A stretch of DNA of 64,000 nt from Litsea cubeba (taxonomy: Eukaryota; Streptophyta; Magnoliopsida; Laurales; Lauraceae): assembly GCA_012931725.1 (NCBI GenBank), contig CM022949.1, forward strand, positions 59,024,239 through 59,088,238, in the 5' to 3' direction. This document shows positions 10,699-22,292 of the stretch, one piece after another. Below the pieces are notes generated by a model that was not told the origin of the DNA, made no database searches, and saw nothing but the letters and a program-made list of their open reading frames with translations. The position numbers and the translations under genes are program-made. Numbering within the stretch: the stretch's first letter is position 1; each line of letters starts with the position of its first letter.

Positions 10699-12379
10699 TC
10701 AAAAATAAAACTTTTTGAGGTGCTTTGCATTCCATGGCCATAATAACTCCTTACCATCCATGTCCTCAAGTCTGTATGCTGATTGGCCAGTAACTGAGAT
10801 CACCTTTAACGGGCCGTTCCAGCTCGGTGCCAGCTTACCATGATTTGGATCTTTGTCCGCAGGGAGTAATTTCTTCAAGACCAGCTCTCCTACTGAAAAT
10901 CTCCTTTCTTTGACTCTTTGATTGTAGCCCTTAGCTAATTGCTGGTGATAGGCAGCTAGGCAGATAGCCGCTACTTCTCTGCGTTCTTCGGCTAGGTCTA
11001 GTTCTCAAGCCAGATTTACTTCATTTTGGCCTTGGTCGAAGAGTTCCGATCTCAAGGTCGGGAGGCCAGCCTCAAGTGGAATCACGGCTTCCATTCCATA
11101 GGCCAAGGAGAAAGGCGTTGCCAAAGTGCAGCGCATTGGAGTCGTCCTGTATGCCCATAGGACACTTGGGAGTTCCTCCACCCACCTTCCCTTAGCTCGG
11201 TCGAGTCTCTTCTTAAGTCCGTCGAGAACCACTTTGTTAGAGATTTCGGCTTGACCGTTGTACTGCGGGTAGGCTGGGGTGGAATAGTAGTTTCTGATGC
11301 CGAGCTCCTGGCAGAAGTTTTTGAAGATGTTGGAATTGAACTGGGTCTCGTTGTCCGAGACCAAGGCTCATGGGATGCCAAACCTTGTGAGATGTTCTTC
11401 CACACGAAGTTCTTGGAGTCTTGCTCGGTGATGGAAGACAGTGGCTCTGCTTCTACCCATTTGGTGAAGTAGTCGGTGGCTACTATTAGCCACCTCTTAT
11501 TCCCTGGAGCTCGGTGAAATGGCCCCACAATGTCAAGCCCCCACTGGGCGAAGGGCCATGGGCTAGAGAGTGGGCTCAGATCGTGTGCCGGTTCATGGAG
11601 AGAGTGTGAGAACTTCTGGCAATTCTCGCATTTCCTAGCATATGACTGAGTGTCTTTCTGCATGTATGACCACCAGTAACCCTGGCTGATAGCTCGGTAT
11701 GCTAGCCACCGACCTCCAATATGGCTGCCGCAAATCCCTTCGTGAATCTCGCAGAGAAAGTCTTGGACTCTGCTCGAGTGCACACACTGAAGGTAGGGGC
11801 CAGTAAATGACTTCCTGTAGAGCTTGCCTTCCAGAGAAAGCCAAAACCGAGCTGCTTTCAGCCTAATCTTGTGATCTTCATTTTTGTCTTCAGGAAGTTG
11901 ATCGTCTCTAAGGTATGAGGTGATCGGGTCCATCCAGCTTGGATCGAGATCAACACATAAAATTTGCCGAGGTGGGTGTAGTTCTATGCTTGGTTTCTCC
12001 AATGATTCCACCTCAACGATTCTTTTTCTTCCGGCCTCGATGGCGGAGGCCAGGCTGGATAGAGCGTCGGCATGGGAATTGGATTCTCTGTCGACCTGCT
12101 TGACTTTAACTTTTTCGAATTGAGAGATGAGCCTTTTTGCATGAGCTAGGTAAGCTACCATCCTATCGTCATGAGCTTGGTAGTCTCCGTTCAGCTGGCT
12201 CGTCACCAGCTGGGAGTCACTAAAGACCACCAAGTGTAGTGCTCCCAAGATTTTAGTGTTTTTAAGCCTTACAATCAGTGCTTTGTACTCTGCTTCGTTG
12301 TTGGGCGCCTTGAAATCAAGTGTCAGGGCTTGCTCGATGACCAGTCCTTCTGGAGATTGGAGGACTATACCAATGCTAG
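10699..12379 (-). pseudogene. Second RNase H (rest) and integrase of element B
   Basis: From 12379 the minus strand resumes the split RNase H (GIVLQSPEGLVIEQALTLDF, NNEAEYKAL), then 'FSDSQLVTSQLNGDYQ' and 'SNSHADALSSLAS'. Integrase follows: the zinc-binding 'HEGICGSHIGGRWLAYRAIS' and 'CENCQKF', then 'LDIVGPFHRAPGNKRW'. A frame change near 11390 leads to 'MVSDNETQFNSNIFKNF' (second D, where G is replaced by E) and 'YPQYNGQAEISNK' (catalytic E). Text after 11005 runs in mixed frames to the ending 'WPWNAKHLKKFYF' and a TGA at 10701-10699. Integrase would insert cDNA into the nuclear genome. Confidence 0.85.
12375..12379. repeat. Target-site duplication of F, left copy
   Basis: GCTAG directly before the LTR start of F. 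The second copy is at 15937-15941. Confidence 0.85.
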
Positions 12380-14978
12380 TGATAAGTCCACAAAATTAGG
12401 TCATTAGGTCATCATTTCATAAGCATTTGTGGACTTAATTAGGTTTAATTACATATAATTGCACTTAATTTCATGATTACATGTATTTGGGGATATTTTT
12501 GGAAAATGTTCAGAATTGGTCAAAATTCATTGAATTGTATGACTTTTGTGAAATTAGGATTTTTCATCTCATTCATCACCCCAAAAAAATTAGTTTTTGG
12601 CTTCATCAATCCATATTTGCTATTTTTATCACCATGTGCTATTTTTGAAAAGTTTGTCATTTGGGTGCATCATTAGACATGTAGGGTCCCATGCATTATT
12701 CATGTTTATTTTCTTACATGTAATTAATGATAAATTTATTCCTTTCAATTTGTAGGAGAAATCAACATGGGACCCACATTGATGAAATTTGAGAAGAGAG
12801 GTCAAATGAAAGTCAAATAAGCAAGCAAGGAAAGAGTCCAAGCATGCCTTGGACGTCCAACATGGACCCCACACACACCATTGGATGCCAACATAGAAGC
12901 TTCCATTTGTGCACAATTATTCCCGGATTTTTATGGAGCAGCAACTTAAAATGGCCATAATTATCAAACCGAGTGTCGGATCGGTGCAATCTAGACACCG
13001 TTGGAAAGCTCTTTTCGAGTAGATATCCGTGGAGCCAATATTACATAAATCAGAGCTATATTGAGGGAGATATGACCTCGGGAAGTTGACTGATACAGTT
13101 TTAGGCGGAAATTGCAAGAAATCTCAATATTTGGAAAGTTTCTTCACTCTACATCATCATGCAATATTTAGAGATATTCTTGGAATTATAAAAGGAAGGT
13201 GTGTTCATCAAGAAACCTAATAAGGCAAGGAGATCTCTCTAATTTAAAAGTCTTTCAAAAGAAAGAAGCTAGCTTGGAGCCTAAGCTAGAATCTCTACAC
13301 AAGGAAACAAGAGCCCTAAAGATGAGAGATTCTTTACTAAAAAAAGATTTGCAAAAAGCATAAAAAGGAGCCATACAAGAGGGCTGGACGTTCAAGACTA
13401 TTGGGTAGCAATTTTGGAGGCTCTCTATCTCTCCTTTCCACTCCCATCCACCCTTTCTCTCTAAGTCCCTTTCTTCTTCTTTCTTTTAATTCTTTTAGGC
13501 ATAGGTTGAGAGGCCATGTTGAGAGAATGAAAAAGAGGGAAGAATCTTAATTTCTTGTATTCAAAGATCAAGGAATAAAAGACACTACTTGGATTGATTA
13601 TGCGTGTTCTTTATGTAAGTGATTTAATTTTTTTATTTCCAGTTCTTTTATGTGTTTTTATTGGAGACAATATTTCACATGATTAGATCTAGGTTTTTGA
13701 AAATAAAATAAATGGATTAAAAGTCGAGAGACATCAGGTAATCACTTGCATTTGTTTTTCTTTCCTACTCTGAGAAGAGAGGACTTCATTATCGCATTTT
13801 CAATACTTGTATGATCGTCTATTTTCTAGATCTTTGATACATATTTTCTGTTTTTTATTTTTTTCCACCCCTTTTGTTTTTATTTAAAGTTAATATCCTG
13901 ATCATTCTTTTTATTATTATTTGCAAATTCTTGATTTAGAAACCCCAACTTGCATCTTTCCATATAGAAACTTACAATTTTTGTTACTTGCATAATCTAT
14001 AGTTGGATAGTGTTTTTCTACATACATCTTATTTAGAAATTGCATTAGAACAAGTTTTTGTTTCTGAAATCACAAGATTAACAACTGATTAGAAACACTA
14101 AATTCGGATTTGATAAGTGAATAGTGAAAAATCCTGCACAATTCAGCAGAATTGACCCAACTGGGTTACAAAAGTGCATGATTTAAAAACCAGGTAAACG
14201 TTCATATTTTTGTCCAAAAAATAGCAGATTTAAACTACGGTAATTGGACTTTGAAACCCCAGAATTTCAGCCAAAAATAACCTCAGGAACCATGTCAACC
14301 AGAGGCTCAAACAGGGGTACTTGGTAAGCATGCGTTCAGATTTCAGCAACAAAACAGTTCAAGTAGGCATCTTTAGGTGATCATATCTTTTTCATTTTAA
14401 GTCATTTTTTGGTTTTTTTTTTTTTTTTTTGTTGTGTTCATGCATCATCACACTATTGATTCCAGCTATTAGATTTAGGTTCACACCATCTTAGGCGAGT
14501 CGTACAGTCCAGTGAAAACAGGGCTGCACAATAGTTTCCATACTTAGAATTTTTTACAGCATGCATCATATAGTTAGAAACTTGCATAAAATTGCATTGT
14601 TAGCAATTAGGGCATTATAGTTCATTCATATTTGCATAAAAATTGATTTTGGTAAGTAGGACCTAATTTAGAAAATTTTGTTTTGATTTTTTTTCTTGGT
14701 CGTTTGATTTGTGTGTTCTTTTGCAGGTTTTTAGATATTTTAGGATTGCTTAGATTAGGTTTCCTTTATTACAATAGTTCTTTTATTTTTGGAAAGCATT
14801 GTAATTAACCATTTTGTATTTAGTTATCTAATTGAATTAGTTTCTATTCAGGCCAGATTAGTGTTTATTTAGGATAGGTCAAAGTTGGAAGGTTTCTTGA
14901 AAAGCATTGCTCCCTGTGGATCGACCTGGATTTACCAGATTATTACTACAATCGTACCCTACACTTGGGGACCGATCA
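12380..14978 (+). repeat. 5' LTR of insertion F (2.6 kb)
   Basis: Begins TGATAAGTCC and ends GGACCGATCA, inverted ends matching at 8 of 10 positions. The tail 'ctccctgtggatcgacc' just before the end is typical of Athila-type LTRs. The interior is AT-rich with no ORF above 100 codons. Confidence 0.75.
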
Positions 14979-14984
14979 AGTTTT

Positions 14985-15002
14985 TGGCGCCGTTGCCGGG
15001 GA
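14985..15002 (+). other. Primer-binding site of insertion F
   Basis: TGGCGCCGTTGCCGGGGA, 6 nt after the LTR end. This sequence is a common primer site in plant Ty3/gypsy elements, usually assigned to tRNA-Asp. Confidence 0.85.
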
Positions 15003-15513
15003 GCACCAGTAAAGGTAACTTTCTATCTTTCCTATTTAAATTGTGCATTACTTTTGGCATCTTGCTAGAAATAAGGGGTGCATGCATGGAATGTTGAAAC
15101 TACCCTAATTTGGATTAGGAAAGTGCATGGAATGTTAGCAATTCACTTCATTGATTTTTAGAAAACTCCAAAAAGTTACCAAAATCTTCCAATTTTTTTT
15201 AGGATTTATTTTTCTTTGTAGTTAACTCCTTAAGGAAGAAAAGTGAAACTAAGGCCTAAAGCTGCGTTCTTTGGTTAAACTCGATGCCTAAGAAAAGCCT
15301 TGTCCCAAAAGGGGAGATAGTCAAGCTATTCGAGGCAAGTGGTTTTTAAGCGGGACCGTTGTGACCTCACCACTTACCTGGGGGCTAACCTGGTCGAGGT
15401 TAACTTCATAAGTTCGAGTGAAGGGCTGAGGTGAACTTTTTGACCTCTAGTGAGGTTAGTTGCTGTTCTAAGTTAGTTTTCTTTATTTTCATCAATTTTT
15501 TTTAAAATAAAAA

Positions 15514-15936
15514 AAAATCAAGATTCCCAAAAAGAAGGATAGGCCCCCGCCAATTTGGCAAAGAGATTCAGGGCACCGATTAAGAAGGAAGGAGTCTCCG
15601 ATTAAGAGAATTATTGAAAACTTTGAATCTCCAATTCCATCAAGTTCTTTGAGACCATCACCAATGGCAAGTGGGTCCGGTAGTGGCAACAACAATGATG
15701 ACCGGAACGACCGGAATGAAAATGATAATAATGGGGCGGTTAACCAAAGGGCTAGGAGTTTACGAGAATACCTTCAACCCACACGGACAACCACACCTTC
15801 TTGTATGGTCGTCCCACCCAATGTGGAAAATTTTGAAATAAAGCCGGGCGTGATACAATTACTCCCTAAGTTCCATGGCCTTGATTCAGAAAGTGTGTAT
15901 TCGCACTTAAGAGAATTTGAAGAAGTATGTGCCACT
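15514..15936 (+). pseudogene. gag N-terminus of insertion F, truncated
   Basis: The frame is open from about 15514, with an internal ATG at 15664. It reads through an asparagine/aspartate-rich stretch, then 'RSLREYLQPTRTTTPSCMVV', 'FEIKPGVIQLLPKFHGLDSE' and 'HLREFEEVCAT', the conserved start of Athila-like gag. Coding stops at the junction with element B (15936), so the capsid core is missing. An upstream ATG at 15291 (MPKKSLVPKGE) may be the original start, but stops intervene. Confidence 0.75.
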
Positions 15937-15941
15937 GCTAG
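15937..15941. repeat. Target-site duplication of F, right copy
   Basis: GCTAG directly after the truncated gag of F. It is identical to the left copy at 12375-12379. Confidence 0.85.
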
Positions 15942-16554
15942 CCCTCTGGGAGGTTGAGGATCCGTCAATGAAGACCTTCCATACTGAATCAAGGAATTGC
16001 TTCGTCTCGGTGGCTTTGTCCTCATTCCCTTTGCCCCCTAGTTCGGTTCCGAGCGGGCTCGATGCCGAACTGGGAGAGATGAATTCTACGATGAAGTCAG
16101 CTAAAACTTAGGCTTTGATCGCCATTCTGAATTGATACTGGATATCAAATTGTCCTAGTTTGACGGCCCATTTTGACACTCTTCCAGAGAAGTCCGCCTT
16201 TTTTAAAATGGACTTGAGTTGATGCTTAGTGACAACTATTATTGTGTAGGTTTGGAAGTAGTGGGAGAGTTTGCGAGAAGCACTAACGAGTGTTAATCCA
16301 AGTTCTTCCATTGGGAGGTACCTGGTCTCTGCATCAAGAATGATCTTGCTTGTGTAGTAGATGGGCTGCTGCTGCCTGTCTTCCTCTCTGACGAGCACTG
16401 AGCTTACTGCATGATCCGAGATAGCTAAGTACAAGTAAAGCACTTCTCCCTGTTTCGGAGTTGCAAGCAGGGGTGGTGAAGTGAGAAAGGCTTTGAGCTT
16501 TTGTAGGGCTTGGTCGCACTCCGGAGTCCATTGGAATTTCAGGCTTTTCTTCAA
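15937..16554 (-). pseudogene. First RNase H and start of second RNase H of element B
   Basis: The frame 16554-16108 reads 'KSLKFQWTPECDQALQKLKAF', 'LYLAISDHAVSSVLVREE', 'IYYTSKIILDAETRYLPMEE' and 'FSGRVSKWAVKLGQFDIQYQ': the Ty3-type RNase H with its tail. From ~16000 to 15937 the second RNase H starts (WKVFIDGSSTSQRAS) and is then cut by insertion F within codons equivalent to AGAGIVL in element C. Confidence 0.75.
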
Positions 16555-16569
16555 AAGCTGAAAGAAAGG

Positions 16570-17420
16570 TCAGCATTTGTCCGAAGCTCGGCTGATGAAG
16601 CGGTTGAGCGCGGCAGCCATGCCGGTGAGCCTCTCAACCTGTTTTGTCGTTGTTAGACTTTGTATTCCCTGGATTGCCAAGATCTGATCTGGATTTGCTT
16701 CAATCCCTCTCCGTGTGACCAGGCTTCCCAGGAATTTACCGGAGCCGACACCAAAGGCACACTTAGAGGCATTCAACTTAAGCTGGAACCTCTTGAGGAC
16801 GTCAAACGCTCGACTGAGGTCTGCCAAGTGGTCTTGTGACCCTTTAGACTTGACCACCATGTCGTCAATGTGGACCTCTACCGTCTTGCCAAGCTGGGCC
16901 TGAAACATTGTGGTCACCAGCCTCTGGTAAGTTGCCCCCGCGTTTTTTAACCCAAAGGGAATCACTTTGTAACAGTAGATGCCTCTAGGTGTTATAAACG
17001 CGATTTTTTCCTCGTCAGGCCCATGCATCGGGATCTGATGGTAACCTCGATAAGCGTCGAGGAAACTCATCCTGTCGTGACCAGCGATGGCGTCGATCAT
17101 CTGGTCGATCTTTGGGAGCGGAAAGCAGTCTTTTGGACAAGTTTTGTTAAGGTCGGTGAAGTTGATGCAAACTCTCCACTTCCCAGTCCTCTTTTTGACC
17201 ACCACCGGATATTGGACTTCTCTGATTGCCTTGGCCTCCCACAATTTTTCGACCTCGTCGATCATGGCTTCGGTTTGTGCGACCCCCGTCCTGCGAGCTT
17301 TCTAGACTACAGGTTTGTGCTTTGGGTCCACATTCAACTTGTGGCACATGATCTTGGGGTCGACGCCAGGCATCTCAAATGGGGTCTAAGCGAAGACCTC
17401 TTTGTTCTGTAACAAGAAGT
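16570..17420 (-). pseudogene. Reverse transcriptase of element B
   Basis: The frame 17265-16570 carries 'VVVKKRTGKWRVCINFTDLN', 'FLDAYRGYHQIPMHGPDEEK', 'VIPFGLKNAGATYQRL' and the catalytic 'VHIDDMVVKS' (the YxDD box reads HIDD). Upstream text near 17420-17265 encodes the 'MPGVDPKIMCHKLN' lead-in in other frames. A TGA at 16573-16571 replaces the arginine codon seen in element C at this point. The enzyme would have copied element RNA to cDNA in the particle. Confidence 0.85.
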
Positions 17421-17476
17421 TCAGGAGCTCGGACCTCTCGGGCTCAGTGAGCTGGCTTCCAAGTAGAAAACACCTC

Positions 17477-18132
17477 TCAGGATCGTGACGACCTGATCTC
17501 GGTTAGATCTTCAATGCTTTTCTGCTCTGGATCTCGACCAACGTTATCCAGCTTTGCTTCAAGCTTGGCCATATGTACCTGCTTCAGCTCCTCCTCATCA
17601 GGTACAACGGCCATCAAGCATTGCTTAGCCATCTGCTGGTCGCCTCGGACTGTGACCACCTCAACTCGGCCGTTCGCCTTCTCCAATGGGAACTTGAGTT
17701 TTTGGTGATAAGTGGAAGGTACAGCTTCCATGTTGTGAAGTCAGGTCCTCCCAATTATGGCATTGTAGGGGACAGTGCATCCACCACAAGGAAGTCGGCC
17801 ATCACAGATGCGCCTTCGATTTGGACCTTCAGGGAGATTTTCCCTTTGGGGTATACAGGTTTAGCGCTGAATCCCACCAGGGGAGTGCGTGTTTCCTTCA
17901 GATCTTATTCTCTGAGGCCCATCATCTTGAAGCAGTCGAAGTAGAGGATCTCAGATGAGCTGCCCGAGTCCATAAGAATCCTCTGTACCCAACAGTTTCT
18001 CAGTTTTATGGTCACAATCAAAGGGTCGTTGTGGGGGAGCTGGACGCCTTCTAGATCATCATCTGAGAACCAGATCTTGGGCCTTTCCTTCAAAGCCTTT
18101 TTGGCGGCTGGCTCTAGTTCGACTGTCATCAC
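17477..18132 (-). pseudogene. Aspartic protease region of element B
   Basis: The frame 18132-17905 reads '...DDDLEGVQLPHNDPLIVTIKL...RILMDSGSSSEILYFDCF'. The DSGSS motif is the retropepsin active site, and the text matches element C residue by residue over long stretches. The next open frame (17731-17477) holds the downstream 'MEAVPSTYHQKLKFPLEKANG' and 'TVRGDQQMAKQCLMA' blocks. A frame break separates them near 17890-17740. Confidence 0.75.
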
Positions 18133-18139
18133 CTGTTTG

Positions 18140-19897
18140 CCGTGTGAAGCCCTCCTGGCCTCAGCACGAGCTTGGTTACTCCCTCGTGGAAGGGGAGCTA
18201 GGTGGATGACATTTATTATTCTTTCTGACTCATCGCTATCTTAATCATTGTCATCTTGGCGCTGAGCTCGGTTCACATGTTTGTCCCCTTCTTTGATGTA
18301 GTCTTTCAAATGCCCGTCCTTGACGAGTTTCTCGAGATGGGACTTTAGGGACAAGCAGTCTTCAGTTATGTGCTCATTTTATTTGTGATAGGAACATAAT
18401 TTGCTTTGATCACGAGCGGCAGAATCACCCTTCATGGGCTGTGGCCACTGGAAGTATGGCTGTGTCTTGATCTTGCCGAGGAGCTTGTAGATTGGCTCCT
18501 TGAAGATCGTGTTGACAGCCTTGTACGTAGTAGCGGCCGGCTGCCCTTCTCTGGCTCGGTGAGCCTAGTTGAACTTCTTGCCGCCAGCTGAGGTGGGGAG
18601 CGAGACCTTTGCCGAGCTCGTGGAAGCCCGGTTTTGGTTTGTATCCACCCTTCGAGACGACTTCTACTCTTTTTTGGAAGCTCGGTCTTCGGGAGAGAAG
18701 CCGAAGTTCTCTTGAGCCCGGAGCTCGTCTTCCTCCTGTTCGACGTACTAGTTTACCCGGGCCATCAATGCTTTCATCGTGACCACGGGGTAGCGGACCA
18801 ATTCTTTTCGAAGCTCATTGCCTGGCAGCAGAGCGTGTTTGAAAGATATGATTGCCACCTCGTTAGAGGAGTCCTCGATTTGGCTGTAAACCGTCCAGAA
18901 TCTTTTGGCAAATTGAGTGATATTCTCGGTCCACCTCATTCTGAGAGCCAACACATCCTGGTTTGTTTTGGGGATGATTCTGTGTGCTTGGAACTTCTCG
19001 ATGAAGGAGTTTAGGAGCTGCCGCCAGCTCAAAACTGACTTTTCTGGGAGTGCACAGAACCACCTCAGGGGAAGGCCCCCAGACTAGAGGAGAAAACTCT
19101 ACAGTTTAGGTGACCTTCATCTCCCCAAACTGACATCTTTTGAGTAAAATGCTAGAGATGCACTGCTGGGTCCGAGGTCCCGTCATAAAGGGTAAACCTC
19201 GGAATGCTGAATCTTTCAGGGAGAGAAAAATTTCTGACCTCCTGAGAGAAAAGAGATGCACCAAGATCGTCGGAACCGTAAGTATCTAACCAGTCTCGGC
19301 CGAAATCGATCACCTCCATATTCTTCTCGAATGTCTGCTTGATATGTTGATCGAGCCTTTCCCTCAGGTCGTCACCGCCTTCAGGTAACTGACCCGACGT
19401 TCTTTTGGTATGGCCGCAGCTCGAACCCTCATCATGAGCTCGATCATGCCTATTTTTATCCAGGATTTGCCTCAAATCCTTGTTGGCCGAAAGAACTTGC
19501 TTGCTCCTGGGGGGCTAAGTCGCGGCTTTTGTCCTTCTTTGGAGTTGTTGCTGGAGTTGACGAATCAACTTGTCCTTCTCTTGGATAACAAGGTTTTGGG
19601 TCCTGATATCCTCGAGATGAGAGCCTCCATCGTTGTCAGCATTAGCGGGGCGCTTCCCTTTATCCCGCGGGGGACGTTGGGAAGGACCCGACCTGGGGAT
19701 ATCTTGCTGGGAAGGTGTCCTCTCATCACCTCAAGACGTATCAGGCTCAGTGTGAACACCACGTCTTCTTCACCCATCCTCCTCTAGCAAGGGTCTAGAG
19801 GATCCGGTGGGAATACTGGTGTAAACCCTAGTGGGAGTACCGGTGGCTGTGGGAAGTTCTTTGAAGATCTTCCGCCCTTCTTAGCTTTCGGAGGCAT
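18140..19897 (-). pseudogene. gag of element B
   Basis: An ATG at 19897 begins MPPKAKKGG, matching element C gag. Pieces follow in shifting frames. The clearest is 19032-18748, with 'SWRQLLNSFIEKFQAH', 'ALRMRWTENITQFAKRFW' and 'ISFKHALLPGNELRKEL', which align with the capsid block of element C. Downstream, text around 18400-18300 corresponds to the zinc-knuckle region. Multiple stops and frameshifts make it non-functional. Confidence 0.75.
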
Positions 19898-19922
19898 GGT
19901 GTTTAGGAAAATCTTTAATCGT

Positions 19923-19940
19923 TCCCCACAGACGGCGCCA
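19923..19940 (-). other. Primer-binding site of element B
   Basis: Minus strand TGGCGCCGTCTGTGGGGA, identical to the site in element C at 26323-26340 and 2 nt after the LTR end. Confidence 0.85.
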
Positions 19941-19942
19941 AT

Positions 19943-20739
19943 TGTAAGTGCTTAAAAATTACGAACATGGAAAGGTGGGTTAGGCTGGATGATTAGCCTC
20001 TTCGAAGGTGGAGAGATGTCTGGAACCTGCAGGAGAAGGGAGAGTAGTAGGTTAGAGGACCCTGGTTGTAGTCAGCGCAAGGCTCTCAGATGCCTAAGTT
20101 AGTTCGGTGCTAAGCAGTAGGATTTAGATAAATAGTTAAGGGGTTGTGTGTTATGTGTGTTGCAAGTTATGCACAGCACGTAACTTGTATTTGGAATTGG
20201 TTCCTGTATTTATAGAAGAAAGAAGGATGCTGACGAGGATGGCTTGTCACTCGGACAGAGAGTCCCATGACTTTGACGGGCACTGGAGAAGTGCCGCCCA
20301 TCTTTACTTAAATGGAAGTCCCATCATAGATCGCCTTTCTTTAAATGGCAGTCTCTTCATAGCCCATTCTGTCCCATCAGGCCTTATTCTGGCGCCTTGG
20401 GAGTTGTGGATGCCGAAATGTCAGGGACTAAGGGCGACAAAATGGCTTATCAGCCCTACTTGCGTATGCCTTTATCCAATCACACGTCCTATGACGCGGT
20501 TGAGCTTCCGTAGAAGTCCGGCTGTTAGTGTCTGTCTCTGCTAGCCATCTAGCATTATTGCCGAGATGCGTGACCGAGGCCAGGACATGATGCCGAGGTC
20601 AGGAATGACCGAGGTCAGTAGTAAGCTTGATCTCGGTTGGTGCCCTGGTACTGTTACCCGTGGCCGAAGCTGAGATATGTTTAGCTGGTATTGTTTACCG
20701 GAGCTACTGTAATCTCAGTGTCTTGGAAATATCCCCACA
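19943..20739 (-). repeat. 5' LTR of element B (~800 bp)
   Basis: The minus strand begins TGTGGGGATATTTCC at 20739 and ends CACTTACA at 19943, two bases before the primer site. The start resembles the LTR of element C (TGTGTGGGGAGATTTCC) and the solo LTR at 22293-23146. A TATAAATA box lies at 20214-20207. The right boundary is inferred by comparison with C. Confidence 0.7.
20207..20214 (-). promoter_or_regulatory. TATA box in LTR B
   Basis: Minus strand TATAAATA in the LTR, upstream of the primer site and in the coding orientation of element B. Confidence 0.5.
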
Positions 20740-21333
20740 CGGAGCTAAATCATGATAGGACTTCCTCCTCAACACCAAATCCATGGGCTCTAACGATAAC
20801 TTACGTGGAATTATATAGAATTGCATAGGTGCTAAAACCGTTACTATAGTGAAGGAAATTAAATGACTAAAATGGAAAGATTGGCTGGAAGAAATTTAAC
20901 AATTACAAAGGAAAAATATTTTTTCATTGTTTTATCAATGGGGCTGATGGTAATAAATGGCGCCTAACCGTAATCCAAGGCCCCCCGTACCCGGTTGCCA
21001 AGAACAAATATTGGGCTCGCATAAATGAATTAGGAGAAGGATGTGTGGATCCATGGATTATTGCAAGGTGACTTTAATGAAGCCCTTATTAAGAGAGATG
21101 AAAAGTGGTGTGGAAATGGATTTAATCTCAAAAACGTAAAAACTTGTCTTGATGTTCTAAATAATTTAAAGATGTTTGATCTAGGTAGCTTATGGGCCGG
21201 CCATGCTTGGTCTAATAAAAGGAAGGGCTTAGCTCCTATTAAATTAAGAAAGATTAGATAAAGTTGTTATTAATTTAGAATGGCAAAATATACTCCCGGA
21301 GGCTAAATGTTCCTATAGCTTGGTGGCTCAAAT
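20740..21333 (+). pseudogene. LINE, part 1: endonuclease domain fragment
   Basis: Weak similarity to the L1 endonuclease start (WN...LHR) is seen near 20810. Clear text follows: 'FINGADGNKWRLTVIQGPPY', 'NKYWARINELGEGC', then 'GDFNEALIKRDEKWCGNGFN' and 'CLDVLNNLKMFDLG...WSNKR'. GDFNE is the hallmark of the plant L1 apurinic-type endonuclease. The frame breaks after 'WIIAR' and internal sequence is deleted. Part 1 ends where a solo LTR begins at 21334. The 5' end of the LINE is not resolved because element B abuts it. Confidence 0.75.
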
Positions 21334-22158
21334 TGTTGGGTTTTTGGTTGTTTTAAAATTTCAAAAGGTGTTTTTGAAAAGATGTTTTGTCCTTTTGTTC
21401 TTTTGCTTGATGTGGGTAGTGTAGGTTATTTGCAAATAAGGCATCTCTTATTGCTGAAGTTCATCTTTTGAAAAAGCTTTAATGTATTTTCATTCATATA
21501 TCCTTTAGAACTTTTGAAGACTTTTACCATGAGCCCTGTGCGCGCACGCGAGTCAGGCTTGACCTGAGGTGCTGGGTCCGAAAAATATTTAATCGGGCGT
21601 GCGTCCGCAACGCGGTGCAAATCTAGGCAAGGTGGCCTAGTGGGACCTATATTCTAATATAGATATGCCAACATTTTGCCATTATTTCATAAAATCATTA
21701 TTTTTAATCTATTTTAAACGCTGAATGTTGTGATTTATTCGTTTTAACGTTGTAGAATTAATGGGCTTAATGATTTTAAACATTGAGGATTAATGGCCCA
21801 ACAGACACTAATCTCAATATATTAGGGCCATCTTAGTCATCGTTTAAGAATACATAGAAAATGAATTTCTCCTTAGCCATCATTTAGGAATACACATAAA
21901 ACGAATTTCTCCCATGCTCTTCGTCTCTATTCCTCTGTTTTCCTTTTGAGCATTCCAAAAAGGTGTCTAGAGTTCAAAGCCACGAGTGCGACGTCCGGAC
22001 CTAAACGAGAAGGTCATTATATCCTTGGGGCGGTTCTGCTGAGAACCTTCGCGCCCAGGTTTCATCCCAAGAGGCGAAACTCGTCTTAAAAAGAGCGTCA
22101 TCAGACGTGCATCGGCCACAGATCTACTGACGTTGTTGCTCTTCATCTTCCGCCAACA
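21334..22158 (+). mobile_element. Probable solo LTR inserted in the LINE
   Basis: Begins TGTTGG and ends CCAACA (6-bp inverted ends). CAAAT occurs just before it (21329-21333) and overlaps its end (22157-22161), so the target duplication is imperfect or eroded. No coding sequence inside. LINE-like text appears to resume with 'caaatcattgcc'. The remaining 22162-22287 is AT-rich with nothing recognised. Strand is arbitrary. Confidence 0.5.
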
Positions 22159-22292
22159 AATCATTGCCTTCAACAATTGGGTACTACTATTTTATTTAAA
22201 TTTTGTTTGACAATAGCCCTTGTTCTATAGCTTTTCCAATACAAATCACTCTCCATTCTTTCTCTCCACTTATCCTAAAAATATATACTAAG

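Larger units (their letters stand above)
12380..15936 (+). mobile_element. Insertion F: LTR, PBS and gag N-terminus only, with TSD
   Basis: Inserted into the second RNase H of element B. It starts TGATAAGTCC at 12380 and ends abruptly inside gag coding sequence at 15936. Removing it plus one GCTAG restores the RNase H reading frame. It has one LTR, a primer-binding site and an Athila-like gag start, but no pol and no 3' LTR. The left end is a genuine LTR terminus and the right end is not. Confidence 0.85.
10614..20739 (-). mobile_element. Element B: decayed Tat-type Ty3/gypsy element, 3' end missing
   Basis: The minus strand reads LTR (20739-19943), primer-binding site, gag, protease, RT, RNase H, a second RNase H, integrase and a pol stop at 10701-10699. 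After ~85 bp of tail it meets element A's LTR. It is the same family as element C in this window: same start MPPKAKKG, same pol end motif, same primer site. Stops and frameshifts occur throughout. Insertion F (12380-15936) splits it. Its 3' LTR is not in the window. The dual RNase H is the known hallmark of the Tat clade. Confidence 0.85.
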
